From Verrucomicrobiota bacterium (GTDB taxonomy: Bacteria; Verrucomicrobiota; Verrucomicrobiia; Chthoniobacterales; UBA10450): 7,062 nt of DNA. A model generated the notes under the pieces. It did no database searches. It was given only the letters and a program-made list of their open reading frames with translations, and was not told the DNA's origin. A program made the position numbers and the translations under genes. The DNA is taken from contig QHNU01000092.1 of assembly GCA_003218525.1 (NCBI GenBank), forward strand, positions 17,452 to 24,513, written 5' to 3'. Positions 1-6,005 of the stretch are shown one piece after another. How positions within the stretch are numbered: position 1 is the stretch's first letter; each line of letters starts with the position of its first letter.

Positions 1-1557
1 ATCGATGCCTTCAGCGGCGCGTCCAAGCGAATGAAGCGAGAGCGCTTGCGCGGACACGCAGAGTGGCTCACTCGGCGCTTGCTCGAATGCCTCTTGTGCA
101 ACCCGCTGTCCCTCCTTCGCATTGCGATCGAGCACGAGTGAAAGCCGCGCGTATTCGGCGGCCAGAAGAGGCTCATCGGGCGAGGCTTCGTGCAAGCGCA
201 TCGCTGTGAGGTAGAGGTTCGGAAGGTCATTGGTCGCGCGATAGATCTCCAACAAAGCGTCGAGCGCTTCCCGCCGCGTCAGCGGATTCTGCGCAACCCG
301 CAACCAGAGCTGCTCCGCCTGGGTCGGCAGATTCCATTTTGACGCCAGACGAGCAAGGCGAATTTCGCGCTCCGGATTTTCCTCGCAGGCGCGATCGGCT
401 GCGTGCCAAAGAGAGACAAATTCAGCATCGGCCGAAGACTGACGCGTTTGCCGCACCGCGTACGCCTGGTAGGCGAGACGCAGATATTCGTACTCGCTCC
501 ACGAACCGTTACGGGTCCAACGACGAAGACGGGACCAGTTCTTCTGCAAAGTTAGCGCGTTGGCGATTTCGATGGCCGGAGGCGGGTTCGTTGTTTTTTC
601 GGCCGGCAACTTTTCCGTCCAACGGAGTACTTCTGTCGCCATAGCGTTATCATTCATCCAAGCTAAAAGTAGAGCGAGGTCGGATGACAGCCGCGCCGCC
701 ACTGGCTTCACTTTGTCGAGTAGTGCTGTGAATTTTTTTTCGTCGAGTTTTTTGTAAAAATCGAGGCAAAGCAGGTAGTCGGAGAACGTGACTTGGGCGG
801 TCATCTGGAGTTCCTGCGCGTAACGCTCTGCCGCCGCAAGATCACGTCGCGCGACGGCGTCGCTCAACAATGCACGTAGCGAACCGGCGCGAAAGGGGGC
901 GACTTTCGCCAGGCGCTCGAGCGATTCGCGCGCGGCCGCGCGCCTTTCCGGATCGGCCGATTTGATGCGCAACACTGCCAGATTGAATTGGTAAAGTTCG
1001 TTCTTCGGTTCTTTCTCGACGGCGGCGGCGAAATGCCGATCAACTCCGGCTTCATCGCCTTGGGCACGGGCAAGCCAACCGGCAACCACATTATAAGCAG
1101 CGCTATCGCGACTCTCTTTAGGAACATTTGCCAGTGCCTTGCGCGCAATATCGAGCTGCCCGAAACGCAAGGCGGCGGAGGCGAGATTGAGTTGGCTATC
1201 GATCTCATTCTCGGCTCGCCATCTGACCGTCTCAGCTTGATTTTGTTTCTCCGTCGCCTCGGCAAGAATGCGAAAGGCGGCAAGCGAATCGCGATCGAAG
1301 CGTAATGCCTGCTGTGCGGAATCAATCGCAGCGCTGAATTTTCCCTGTTTCAGGTTCTCCTCCGCGCGACTGACGGAGTGCGACTTTTTCCAAGCGTTCA
1401 CAGCTTTTGGGCCGACGGCGAGAACGAGCAGCCCGAGAGCGAATCCGCCAATCAATCCGAGGACGAGAAGGATAGTGCGATTCGGCCTGTCTGGTGGACG
1501 GGAGCGGCCGCGTTTCGCGCGACGCCGGCGATAAACATGCGTTCTGGATTCAGCCAT
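1..1557 (-). CDS. membrane-anchored TPR-like repeat protein, 3' end outside the window
   Basis: The reading frame is open from an ATG at 1557 to base 1 (519 codons, no stop), so the gene's 3' end lies off the left edge. The protein starts with a very basic segment (about residues 4-27, rich in Arg), followed by one strong hydrophobic helix (about 28-49, core TILLVLGLIGGFALGLLVLAVG in two overlapping pieces), suggesting an N-in single-pass anchor with the rest outside the cytoplasm. Residues from about 62 on are alanine-rich helical hairpins with TPR character, for example RAEENLKQGKFSAAIDSAQQ (64-83) and a later stretch around AEQLWLRVAQNPLTRREALD. The repeats are degenerate, so TPR-like is safer than a named family. 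It is the third gene of the minus-strand operon, 41 bp after the permease stop. A GTG eight codons upstream (1579-1581) is a possible alternative start; neither start has a strong ribosome site. Function unknown; a scaffold or complex-assembly role is inference from fold only. Confidence 0.85.
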   Translation of the reverse strand, partial: MAESRTHVYRRRRAKRGRSRPPDRPNRTILLVLGLIGGFALGLLVLAVGPKAVNAWKKSHSVSRAEENLKQGKFSAAIDSAQQALRFDRDSLAAFRILAEATEKQNQAETVRWRAENEIDSQLNLASAALRFGQLDIARKALANVPKESRDSAAYNVVAGWLARAQGDEAGVDRHFAAAVEKEPKNELYQFNLAVLRIKSADPERRAAARESLERLAKVAPFRAGSLRALLSDAVARRDLAAAERYAQELQMTAQVTFSDYLLCLDFYKKLDEKKFTALLDKVKPVAARLSSDLALLLAWMNDNAMATEVLRWTEKLPAEKTTNPPPAIEIANALTLQKNWSRLRRWTRNGSWSEYEYLRLAYQAYAVRQTRQSSADAEFVSLWHAADRACEENPEREIRLARLASKWNLPTQAEQLWLRVAQNPLTRREALDALLEIYRATNDLPNLYLTAMRLHEASPDEPLLAAEYARLSLVLDRNAKEGQRVAQEAFEQAPSEPLCVSAQALSLHSLGRAAEGID

Positions 1558-1598
1558 CGGAGTTCTATCCGCATGGCGCACGGCGATTTCAACTGCAG

Positions 1599-2984
1599 CT
1601 AAGCGCGTGCTGTCTGAATTTCCGCCTCTTGAACAACTGGGACGTCTTCCACTTCTTCGGCTGCTTCTTCACGCAATCGCCGGCCCCAAACATAGCGGGC
1701 GAGCAGCACTTTGATGGTGGCGGTCAGCGGCACGGCTAAGATCGGGCCAAGTAATCCGCCGATGAGCAAACCCCAGACGAAGATGGAAACGATCACAGTC
1801 ATGGGATGAAGCCCGACCGAATTGCCGACGATGCGCGGAGCGTAGAACAGGCCTTCCAGATTCTGGACGACGATGAAAATTAGTGTGACCAGCAGCGGGT
1901 GTGTCCAATCACCCCATTGGGCCGCCGCAATGATTACGGCAGGAATCCAGCAGAGCACGATTCCGATGTACGGAATCATTGTTAAAACGACGACGAGGGC
2001 GCCGATCAGAGGGGCAAAGTTCAACCCTGGTCGCGGTAGGAAGGAAAGGGTGGTTCCGATGAGGATACCATCGACGAGGCAGACCAGCAGCTGTCCGCGG
2101 AAATAAGCAATCACGTAGCTGTTGATCTGCATCAGCACGGTCGCGACTTCGTCTTTGAGCGGCGAATCACGAAGCGGCAGGTACTCCTTCCAGTGCCGCT
2201 GGATGCCAGGCCGTTCCTTCAACAAGAAAAAGAGATAGATCGGTACCAGAATGAGACTGAGCAGGAAGCCGGTAATGCCGAGGAATCCGCCAATGCTCTT
2301 TTTTAAGATCGCCCAGAATTTATCGAGAAGATTGGGAAGCTGCTTCTCCACGTTAGGCAATTGCTTCTCAAAATACTCCTGAATCCGCTGGCGCTCGGCC
2401 GAAGAGACCTTGGCCGGAACCGGTGCAATTTCTTCCATTCGAGGAGTTGGTGCTGCCGGTGTGAATTCTTCCGTCGTCGCCGGGGTCGGTGTTGCCCGTG
2501 CCGGTGTCGGTGAACCGAGAAGCCAGCTAATTACCCCACTGGTTCCGTTCTTCGATTTGGCACCGCTGCCGAAATTACGGTCATAACGATAGATTAAATC
2601 CGCCACCTGGTCGCGCGCCTTGACGGTATACTGCGGAAGTTCTTTCGCGAGACTGGTGCTTTGGTACCAGATCACCGGGAGGAGCCATGTTCCTAGTGCC
2701 GTAATCGCAAATCCGGCGATAGCAAAAAGCAGCAGAACTGATTTTGTTCGGCTTAGACCATGGCGGCTCATCCGCGTAACAAGCGGGTCCAGCAGGTAGG
2801 CAAGAATCGCGGCGATGGCCACCGGAATCAGAATCGGTTGTAGAAAACTAACGACATTCGCCATGATCCAAATCACCGCCACGATCATGAAAATGAGAAA
2901 GCAAATTGCTAAGGCGCTCAAGGCCGACCAGATCGCTCTTCGTTGCCACTCATTCGGATATCGTGAGTGGGGAGAAGAATTCAT
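1599..2984 (-). CDS. AI-2E/PerM family membrane permease
   Basis: This 461-residue protein belongs to the AI-2E family transporters (TqsA/PerM/YdiK type, Pfam PF01594). Members are inner-membrane exporters or permeases; some are implicated in autoinducer-2 export, others in Na+/H+ exchange, so the substrate cannot be told here. Hydrophobic segments lie at about 23-43, 48-66, 82-106, 235-255, 297-316, 323-354 (two helices), 362-380 and 393-425. The most diagnostic part is the C-terminal GNSVGLHPMTVIVSIFVWG (387-405) followed by GGLLGPILAVPLTA (409-422), typical of the family; VPIYLFFLLKERP (247-259) is also typical. Length is somewhat above the usual 340-400 residues because of a Pro/Thr-rich insert (about 158-192) in the loop after the third helix and an acidic tail (439-455). 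The ATG overlaps the TGA of the upstream TPR gene as ATGA (2981-2984) with no clear Shine-Dalgarno, indicating translational coupling. Confidence 0.93.
   Translation of the reverse strand: MNSSPHSRYPNEWQRRAIWSALSALAICFLIFMIVAVIWIMANVVSFLQPILIPVAIAAILAYLLDPLVTRMSRHGLSRTKSVLLLFAIAGFAITALGTWLLPVIWYQSTSLAKELPQYTVKARDQVADLIYRYDRNFGSGAKSKNGTSGVISWLLGSPTPARATPTPATTEEFTPAAPTPRMEEIAPVPAKVSSAERQRIQEYFEKQLPNVEKQLPNLLDKFWAILKKSIGGFLGITGFLLSLILVPIYLFFLLKERPGIQRHWKEYLPLRDSPLKDEVATVLMQINSYVIAYFRGQLLVCLVDGILIGTTLSFLPRPGLNFAPLIGALVVVLTMIPYIGIVLCWIPAVIIAAAQWGDWTHPLLVTLIFIVVQNLEGLFYAPRIVGNSVGLHPMTVIVSIFVWGLLIGGLLGPILAVPLTATIKVLLARYVWGRRLREEAAEEVEDVPVVQEAEIQTARA
2479..2512. repeat. short direct repeat encoding a duplicated Pro/Thr heptapeptide
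   Basis: Two 13-base copies, gccggggtcggtg (2479-2491) and gccggtgtcggtg (2500-2512), differ at one base and start 21 bases apart, which keeps the reading frame. On the minus strand they encode SPTPARA followed by TPTPATT in the loop insert of the AI-2E family permease. This looks like a small in-frame tandem duplication that helped build the low-complexity linker. Confidence 0.6.
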
Positions 2985-4810
2985 GGCTTTGCTCGGACCG
3001 GCTCGGTCTTGCTAACTTTCGTTTTGTGGCTATCGATTTTCGCCGCCAACCCTTTATTTGACGGATCGAGCGTACGCGCTTTTTGCCAAGCTTCGATCGC
3101 CTGTGGCATTCGATTCAATTTCAAATAGGCATCGCCGAGATGGTCGAAGACCACGGGGTCTTCCCGCGGTAGATTCTGCACAGCTCGCTTTAAGTTTTCC
3201 AGGGCCTGTTCGAATTTTCCCTGTCGATACTGGACCCAGGCCATGCTGTCGAGATAAGCGCCGTTTCCGGGGTCAAGCTGGAGGGCGCGTTTGATCGCGT
3301 CTTCCGCCTCTTCCAGGTGAGTGTTTTGTTCGGCCCACATGTAGCCGAGATAATTGTAGGGTTCAGCGGCATTCGCCGGGTCCATCGCAATCGCCTTGCG
3401 GAACAGCTCGGCCGCCTTGTCGTACAATCCAGTTTGCTCTGCGGCTGCGCCGTAATCGAGGTAAAATCGCGCCGTCAACAGCTCGGCATTTGTATTTTGC
3501 GCTTCGTTCAGCGCTTCCTCGAAGGTAATCACCGCCTCCTTCGGGTTGTTCGACTCACGCAGGGCAATTGCAAGATAATAGGCAAACTCAGGTGCGTCGG
3601 GGTATCGGCGGCGCGCCTCCTTCAGCAATGTTACCGCGCGATCGCCTTGTTTGAGAGGTGCCAGGAATAATTCGGCCAGGCGCAAATACGTTGTTGGATG
3701 ATTTGGATTAATTAGCAAACTTTGTTCGTAATTTGCGGCCGCTTTCTTGAATTCGGCATTTGCCGCCTCCGGCTGATTTGCGCGGGCGAGTGAACGAGCT
3801 TCGTCATCATGTAACTGCGCGAGTAGCTCGTAGGGCTGATATTTTTCCGGGTGTTCTTTGATGATGGAATCTAGCGTCTCTACTGCGCGCGATCGCTGAT
3901 TGGTGAGGACAAAAGCGGTCGCGAGTTTTTCGCGTACATTCGCGTCGTCCGGCTTTAATTCGAGTACGCGGAGGTAGAGTGGAAGGGCATCTTTAATCTG
4001 TTCGGTCGAGGCGAAATAGTCACCGGCTTCCTTCAGGACGGCTGTATCATCCTGACCTTTCATTGCCGCAGTCTTGTAAATTTCGTTTAACCAGGCGGTC
4101 TGTTCAGGTGACGGATGTGCGTCCGGTTTTAAAAAGACCGAGGAATAAAGCCGGCCCAGCCTGATCCAAAAGGAGGGACTCGCGGCCGGAATCTTTGCAG
4201 CCCGATCGAGTGTCGCCAGGGCGCGCTTTTCGTCGCCAGACGCGATTTCGATTTCAAAAAGTCGCTGGTAGCCGTCAATACTCTGCGGATCTAAGGCGAT
4301 CGCCTTGTTTGCGAACGCGATTGCTTGATCGATTTTGCGCAGGTATTTCGCATAGATAAACGAAAGGCTTAGATAAGGCTCGGGCGCGTTCGGGCGTGCT
4401 TTGACGGCGTCTTTCAGAACATCGATCGCATCCGGGTACTCATCTTCGCGAACGAGTAGCGCTGCTACCCGAACGGCAAGTTCCACCTCGCCAGGATCGA
4501 CGTTCAATACCTGACGATACGCTTCCAGCGCTTTATCCATCTCGCCATTCTCTTCGTAATCGACCCCCTGAACGAAATGCGCGAGCGCATCCGCCTTATG
4601 GACACCATCGCTGCGCAACGCGAGATCTTTCGCCGACGGAAGAGCGATCGAATCGTCGATTACGCTACTGCGCTTTAAGGGTTCGCGCGCCGTCGTCGGC
4701 TTGCCTGAATGCGGAGCCTTGGTGGGCGAAAGCGCGGCGAACGTCGTTTCGATGCCGGCGAAAGCGGTGAACAGCAGTGCAAGACAAGCAACATGCTTCC
4801 GCGGAATCAT
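2981..4810 (-). CDS. secreted TPR-repeat protein
   Basis: A 609-residue protein with an apparent Sec signal peptide: basic start MIPRKH, hydrophobic core ACLALLFTAFAGI (8-20) and a plausible AXA-like cleavage after TFA (about residue 25). A Pro/Ser/Thr linker (27-60) leads into tandem tetratricopeptide repeats from about 75 to 590. Clear repeats include 76-107 (GEMDKALEAYRQVLNVDP), 144-175, 273-288 (KDALPLYLRVLELKPD), 355-388, 446-478 (GLYDKAAELFRKAIAMDP), 483-514 (LEEAEDAIKRALQLDP), 516-549 and 553-583 (MPQAIEAWQKARTLDP). The basic tail (591-609) holds no membrane segment. It probably acts as a periplasmic or outer-membrane-associated protein-interaction scaffold; the partner is unknown. It is first in the minus-strand operon and its TGA overlaps the permease ATG. 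The ATG at 4810 was chosen because it gives an intact signal peptide; AGGA directly before it is too close to be an ideal ribosome site, with a further AGG about 10 bases upstream. Confidence 0.92.
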   Translation of the reverse strand: MIPRKHVACLALLFTAFAGIETTFAALSPTKAPHSGKPTTAREPLKRSSVIDDSIALPSAKDLALRSDGVHKADALAHFVQGVDYEENGEMDKALEAYRQVLNVDPGEVELAVRVAALLVREDEYPDAIDVLKDAVKARPNAPEPYLSLSFIYAKYLRKIDQAIAFANKAIALDPQSIDGYQRLFEIEIASGDEKRALATLDRAAKIPAASPSFWIRLGRLYSSVFLKPDAHPSPEQTAWLNEIYKTAAMKGQDDTAVLKEAGDYFASTEQIKDALPLYLRVLELKPDDANVREKLATAFVLTNQRSRAVETLDSIIKEHPEKYQPYELLAQLHDDEARSLARANQPEAANAEFKKAAANYEQSLLINPNHPTTYLRLAELFLAPLKQGDRAVTLLKEARRRYPDAPEFAYYLAIALRESNNPKEAVITFEEALNEAQNTNAELLTARFYLDYGAAAEQTGLYDKAAELFRKAIAMDPANAAEPYNYLGYMWAEQNTHLEEAEDAIKRALQLDPGNGAYLDSMAWVQYRQGKFEQALENLKRAVQNLPREDPVVFDHLGDAYLKLNRMPQAIEAWQKARTLDPSNKGLAAKIDSHKTKVSKTEPVRAKP

Positions 4811-4832
4811 ATCCTAAACCTATCGGTGAGCG

Positions 4833-4854
4833 TCGGTGGTGGCAACACCGCCGA
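4833..4854. other. inverted repeat with GCAA loop between two minus-strand genes
   Basis: A 9-bp stem (tcggtggtg at 4833-4841, caccgccga at 4846-4854) encloses the tetraloop GCAA. Read on the plus strand it pairs fully with one G-U wobble and a GNRA-type loop. Read on the minus strand, the direction of the flanking genes, the same position becomes a C-A mismatch and the loop becomes TTGC. No T-run follows on either strand, so it is not a standard terminator. It lies in the 49-bp gap between the small ribosomal protein gene and the TPR gene and could affect mRNA processing or attenuation; its role is unproven. Confidence 0.35.
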
Positions 4855-4859
4855 TCGAG

Positions 4860-4964
4860 CTATGACTTGTAACGGAGACGTTTCTTATGGCGATTCTCCT
4901 TCATGCGTTTGCGACGCTTGTGTTTGGAGATTTTCGCCTTGCGTCGTTTCTTTAAGGAACCCAT
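4860..4964 (-). CDS. bS22/mS38-like small ribosomal protein (AURKAIP1/COX24 domain)
   Basis: A 34-residue protein, MGSLKKRRKAKISKHKRRKR (1-20) followed by MKENRHKKRLRYKS, in which 19 of 34 residues are Lys or Arg. The start MGS-x-KKRR, the KHKRRKR centre and the NRHKKR end match the short bacterial proteins with an AURKAIP1/COX24 C-terminal domain (PF08213), related to mitochondrial mS38 and to mycobacterial bS22 (MGSVIKKRRKRM...). In those systems the protein is an extended basic peptide buried in the 30S subunit near the decoding region. The role here follows from that family resemblance. Genes this short are often missed in annotation. No strong Shine-Dalgarno precedes the ATG; the start is fixed by the family N-terminus. 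It lies 49 bp upstream of the TPR gene on the same strand, so it may share a transcript with it. Overlapping longer frames lack any family signature. Confidence 0.85.
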   Translation of the reverse strand: MGSLKKRRKAKISKHKRRKRMKENRHKKRLRYKS

Positions 4965-5296
4965 AGCTGGAGTATCAGTCCGTCGTGCAAGTGAGGCGCA
5001 ACCCAAGCATCGCTTGTCCGAGATGGCAAACGCTTTCGCTGCGAAATCGCGTTACCAGTGTAGCATCGGCTTGCCTGCTCAGCCTGCCCGCCGTGGAGGG
5101 CGAACGCTTTCGGAATCCTCAGCCGAAATATTGCGGAACTTATTCTTGAGACAGCTGGCACAACAAGGTCGCCGACATCATTCCTCTTGGCGAATGGCTT
5201 TGCTAAGCTCCGGCCTCGTGCCTCTCGCGGCTAAAAGGATCCGGTCAGTCCGATCGCGGTAAGGACCGTTTTATTTACGAAAAGTGAAACTGGGCA
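4965..5296. other. 332-bp gap without a convincing gene
   Basis: Between the small ribosomal protein gene and the tRNA I see no protein-coding frame with recognisable motifs; the open frames on both strands overlap the ribosomal protein gene or have shadow-like composition. The gap should hold the promoter of the ribosomal protein gene on the minus strand. A TACACT hexamer (complement of 5057-5062) is a possible -10 element, but no good -35 is paired with it. A near-palindrome, cgctttcgc-t-gcgaaatcg (5031-5049, one mismatch), lies just downstream of it in the transcription direction and could be an operator. A weak terminator-like hairpin sits at the tRNA end. No known structured RNA is recognised. 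Confidence 0.5.
5242..5276. terminator. weak terminator-like hairpin downstream of tRNA-Pro
   Basis: An outer stem CGGTC (5242-5246) / GACCG (5264-5268) and an inner stem CCG (5250-5252) / CGG (5257-5259) form an interrupted hairpin. On the plus strand TTTTATTT (5269-5276) follows immediately, the classic arrangement. In the direction of tRNA transcription (minus) only a TTTT (complement of 5233-5236) follows after a 5-base gap. It may end the tRNA transcript or block read-through from either side, but the stem is short and interrupted. Confidence 0.3.
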
Positions 5297-5370
5297 TGGT
5301 CGGGCTGGTGGGATTTGAACCCACGGCCTCTGCGTCCCGAACGCAGCGCTCTACCATGAGCCACAGCCCG
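5297..5370 (-). tRNA. tRNA-Pro (anticodon CGG), CCA encoded
   Basis: A 74-base cloverleaf reads on the minus strand. The acceptor stem CGGGCTG (5370-5364) pairs with CAGCCCG (5307-5301), the discriminator is A (5300) and the 3' CCA is encoded at 5299-5297. The D-arm is GCTC-ATGGTA-GAGC. The anticodon arm is CTGCG-TTCGGGA-CGCAG, giving anticodon CGG, which reads the proline codon CCG. The variable loop is AGGCC and the T-arm is GTGGG-TTCAAAT-CCCAC. All stems pair fully. The D-loop has six bases, one or more fewer than usual, but retains the GG pair and the final A. The gene is divergent from the pilin operon, 113 bp away. Confidence 0.96.
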
Positions 5371-5463
5371 TGGCAAGAACAGGTCAAGGAACTACCACGC
5401 GGAGAGGGAAAAGCAAGGCGGCACGAGGCTGCTTTTGAGGGCAAAACCGGCATAGCATCTGCT

Positions 5464-5469
5464 TATAAT
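5464..5469 (+). promoter_or_regulatory. consensus -10 box upstream of the prepilin operon
   Basis: A perfect TATAAT lies 14 bases before the GTG of the first prepilin gene, inside the 113-bp spacer (5371-5483) that also has to carry the tRNA promoter. No good -35 is found at the 16-18 bp spacing; TTGAGG (5435-5440) is 23 bp away and too distant. If this box is used, transcription would start near 5476 and leave only about 6-10 untranslated bases. Confidence 0.5.
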
Positions 5470-5483
5470 TTCCATACCGAACC

Positions 5484-6005
5484 GTGCACTTCCGACCCGC
5501 TTCCCCACATTCCGGAGCTACCCTGCCCGAGATCATGATCACAGCGACTCTCATTGCAGCATTTTTCGCCGGGATCTTCGAGGTCAACGCCATCTGTCTT
5601 CGCTACATCAACGCCAGCAAGGAAAGTGTCAGCGCGCTCCAAGGAGTCCATGATCGAATCGAAACCCTGCGCAGCCTCGCTTTCACCGATCTCGAGTCGC
5701 AAAGCTATCTGACCACGTTGCTCACTGCGCCATCGGATAGCTCCTTTATTGGCCCGAGAGTGACCGAAACGGTCACTCTAACTGATTACACGAATGGTAC
5801 ACCGAGCGTCACCTATACCCGAGCTCCTGGGAGTTCCGTAACCCCAGGTGTCGTCTGGAGCGGAGGATCAAGTTTTCCTACTACGGGGGCATCCGCGACC
5901 ACGCTTTTGAAAGTGAATGTGAAGTACAGTTGGAACATGACTTTTGGCGGTCGCCCCCGCATCGAACAAACCGAGACAATTATTTCTACCGGAGTAAAAA
6001 AATGA
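5484..6005 (+). CDS. prepilin-type minor pilin, PilV/GspI-like
   Basis: A 173-residue protein with an 11-residue leader ending in Gly, then ATLPE, a prepilin-peptidase site with the conserved Glu at mature position +5, followed by the hydrophobic helix IMITATLIAAFFAGIFEVNA (17-36). This is the type IV pilin/pseudopilin N-terminus. The segment around HDRIETLRSLAFTDLES (56-72) and the C-terminal strand pattern LLKVNVKYSWNMTFGGRPR (141-159) fit PilV/GspI-like minor pilins; the C-terminal TETIISTGV resembles their final strand. After cleavage it would sit in the inner membrane and be assembled into a pilus or pseudopilus tip. The start is a GTG: an in-frame stop at 5466 rules out anything further upstream, and the first internal ATG (5535-5537) would remove the cleavage site. 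No ribosome site precedes the GTG. Its TGA overlaps the next gene's ATG. Confidence 0.85.
   Translation: MHFRPASPHSGATLPEIMITATLIAAFFAGIFEVNAICLRYINASKESVSALQGVHDRIETLRSLAFTDLESQSYLTTLLTAPSDSSFIGPRVTETVTLTDYTNGTPSVTYTRAPGSSVTPGVVWSGGSSFPTTGASATTLLKVNVKYSWNMTFGGRPRIEQTETIISTGVKK
5991..5994 (+). promoter_or_regulatory. ribosome binding site that fixes the PilW-like start
   Basis: GGAG stands seven bases before the ATG at 6002 and lies inside the last codons of the PilV-like gene. It supports 6002 over the in-frame ATG at 5930, which would add 24 residues unlike any prepilin leader. Confidence 0.75.

Noticed and set aside
733..753. A run of eight T followed closely by six T inside the left TPR-like gene, possible frameshift or slippage site on the minus strand
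   Set aside because: The minus-strand frame stays open on both sides and reads sensibly (YKKLDEKKF). The A-runs are not in the frame needed for a canonical -1 slippery heptamer.
864..1325. Long minus-strand and plus-strand frames over 339-1739
   Set aside because: They are out-of-frame shadows of the TPR-like gene and the permease gene, with Arg/Ser/Pro-rich composition and no motif.
4952..5161. Minus-strand open frame of 69 codons overlapping the start of the bS22-like gene
   Set aside because: No recognisable domain, no ribosome site, and it overlaps a family-supported gene in another frame.
4903..5262. Plus-strand open frame of 119 codons across the gap left of the tRNA
   Set aside because: It is antisense to the bS22-like gene at its start, has Arg-rich shadow-like composition, shows no motif and no ribosome site.
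5297..5370. tRNA gene as an integration site for a mobile island
   Set aside because: I found no second copy of the tRNA 3' end as a direct repeat in the window, and no integrase or phage gene.
5284..5538. Open frames on both strands across the tRNA
   Set aside because: Their translations contain the GFEPT-type sequence typical of frames read through tRNA genes; the tRNA explains the sequence.
5930..6001. Longer N-terminus for the PilW-like protein from the ATG at 5930
   Set aside because: It would overlap the PilV-like gene by 76 bases and put 24 unrelated residues before a normal prepilin leader. The ATG at 6002 has a GGAG site and an ATGA coupling overlap.
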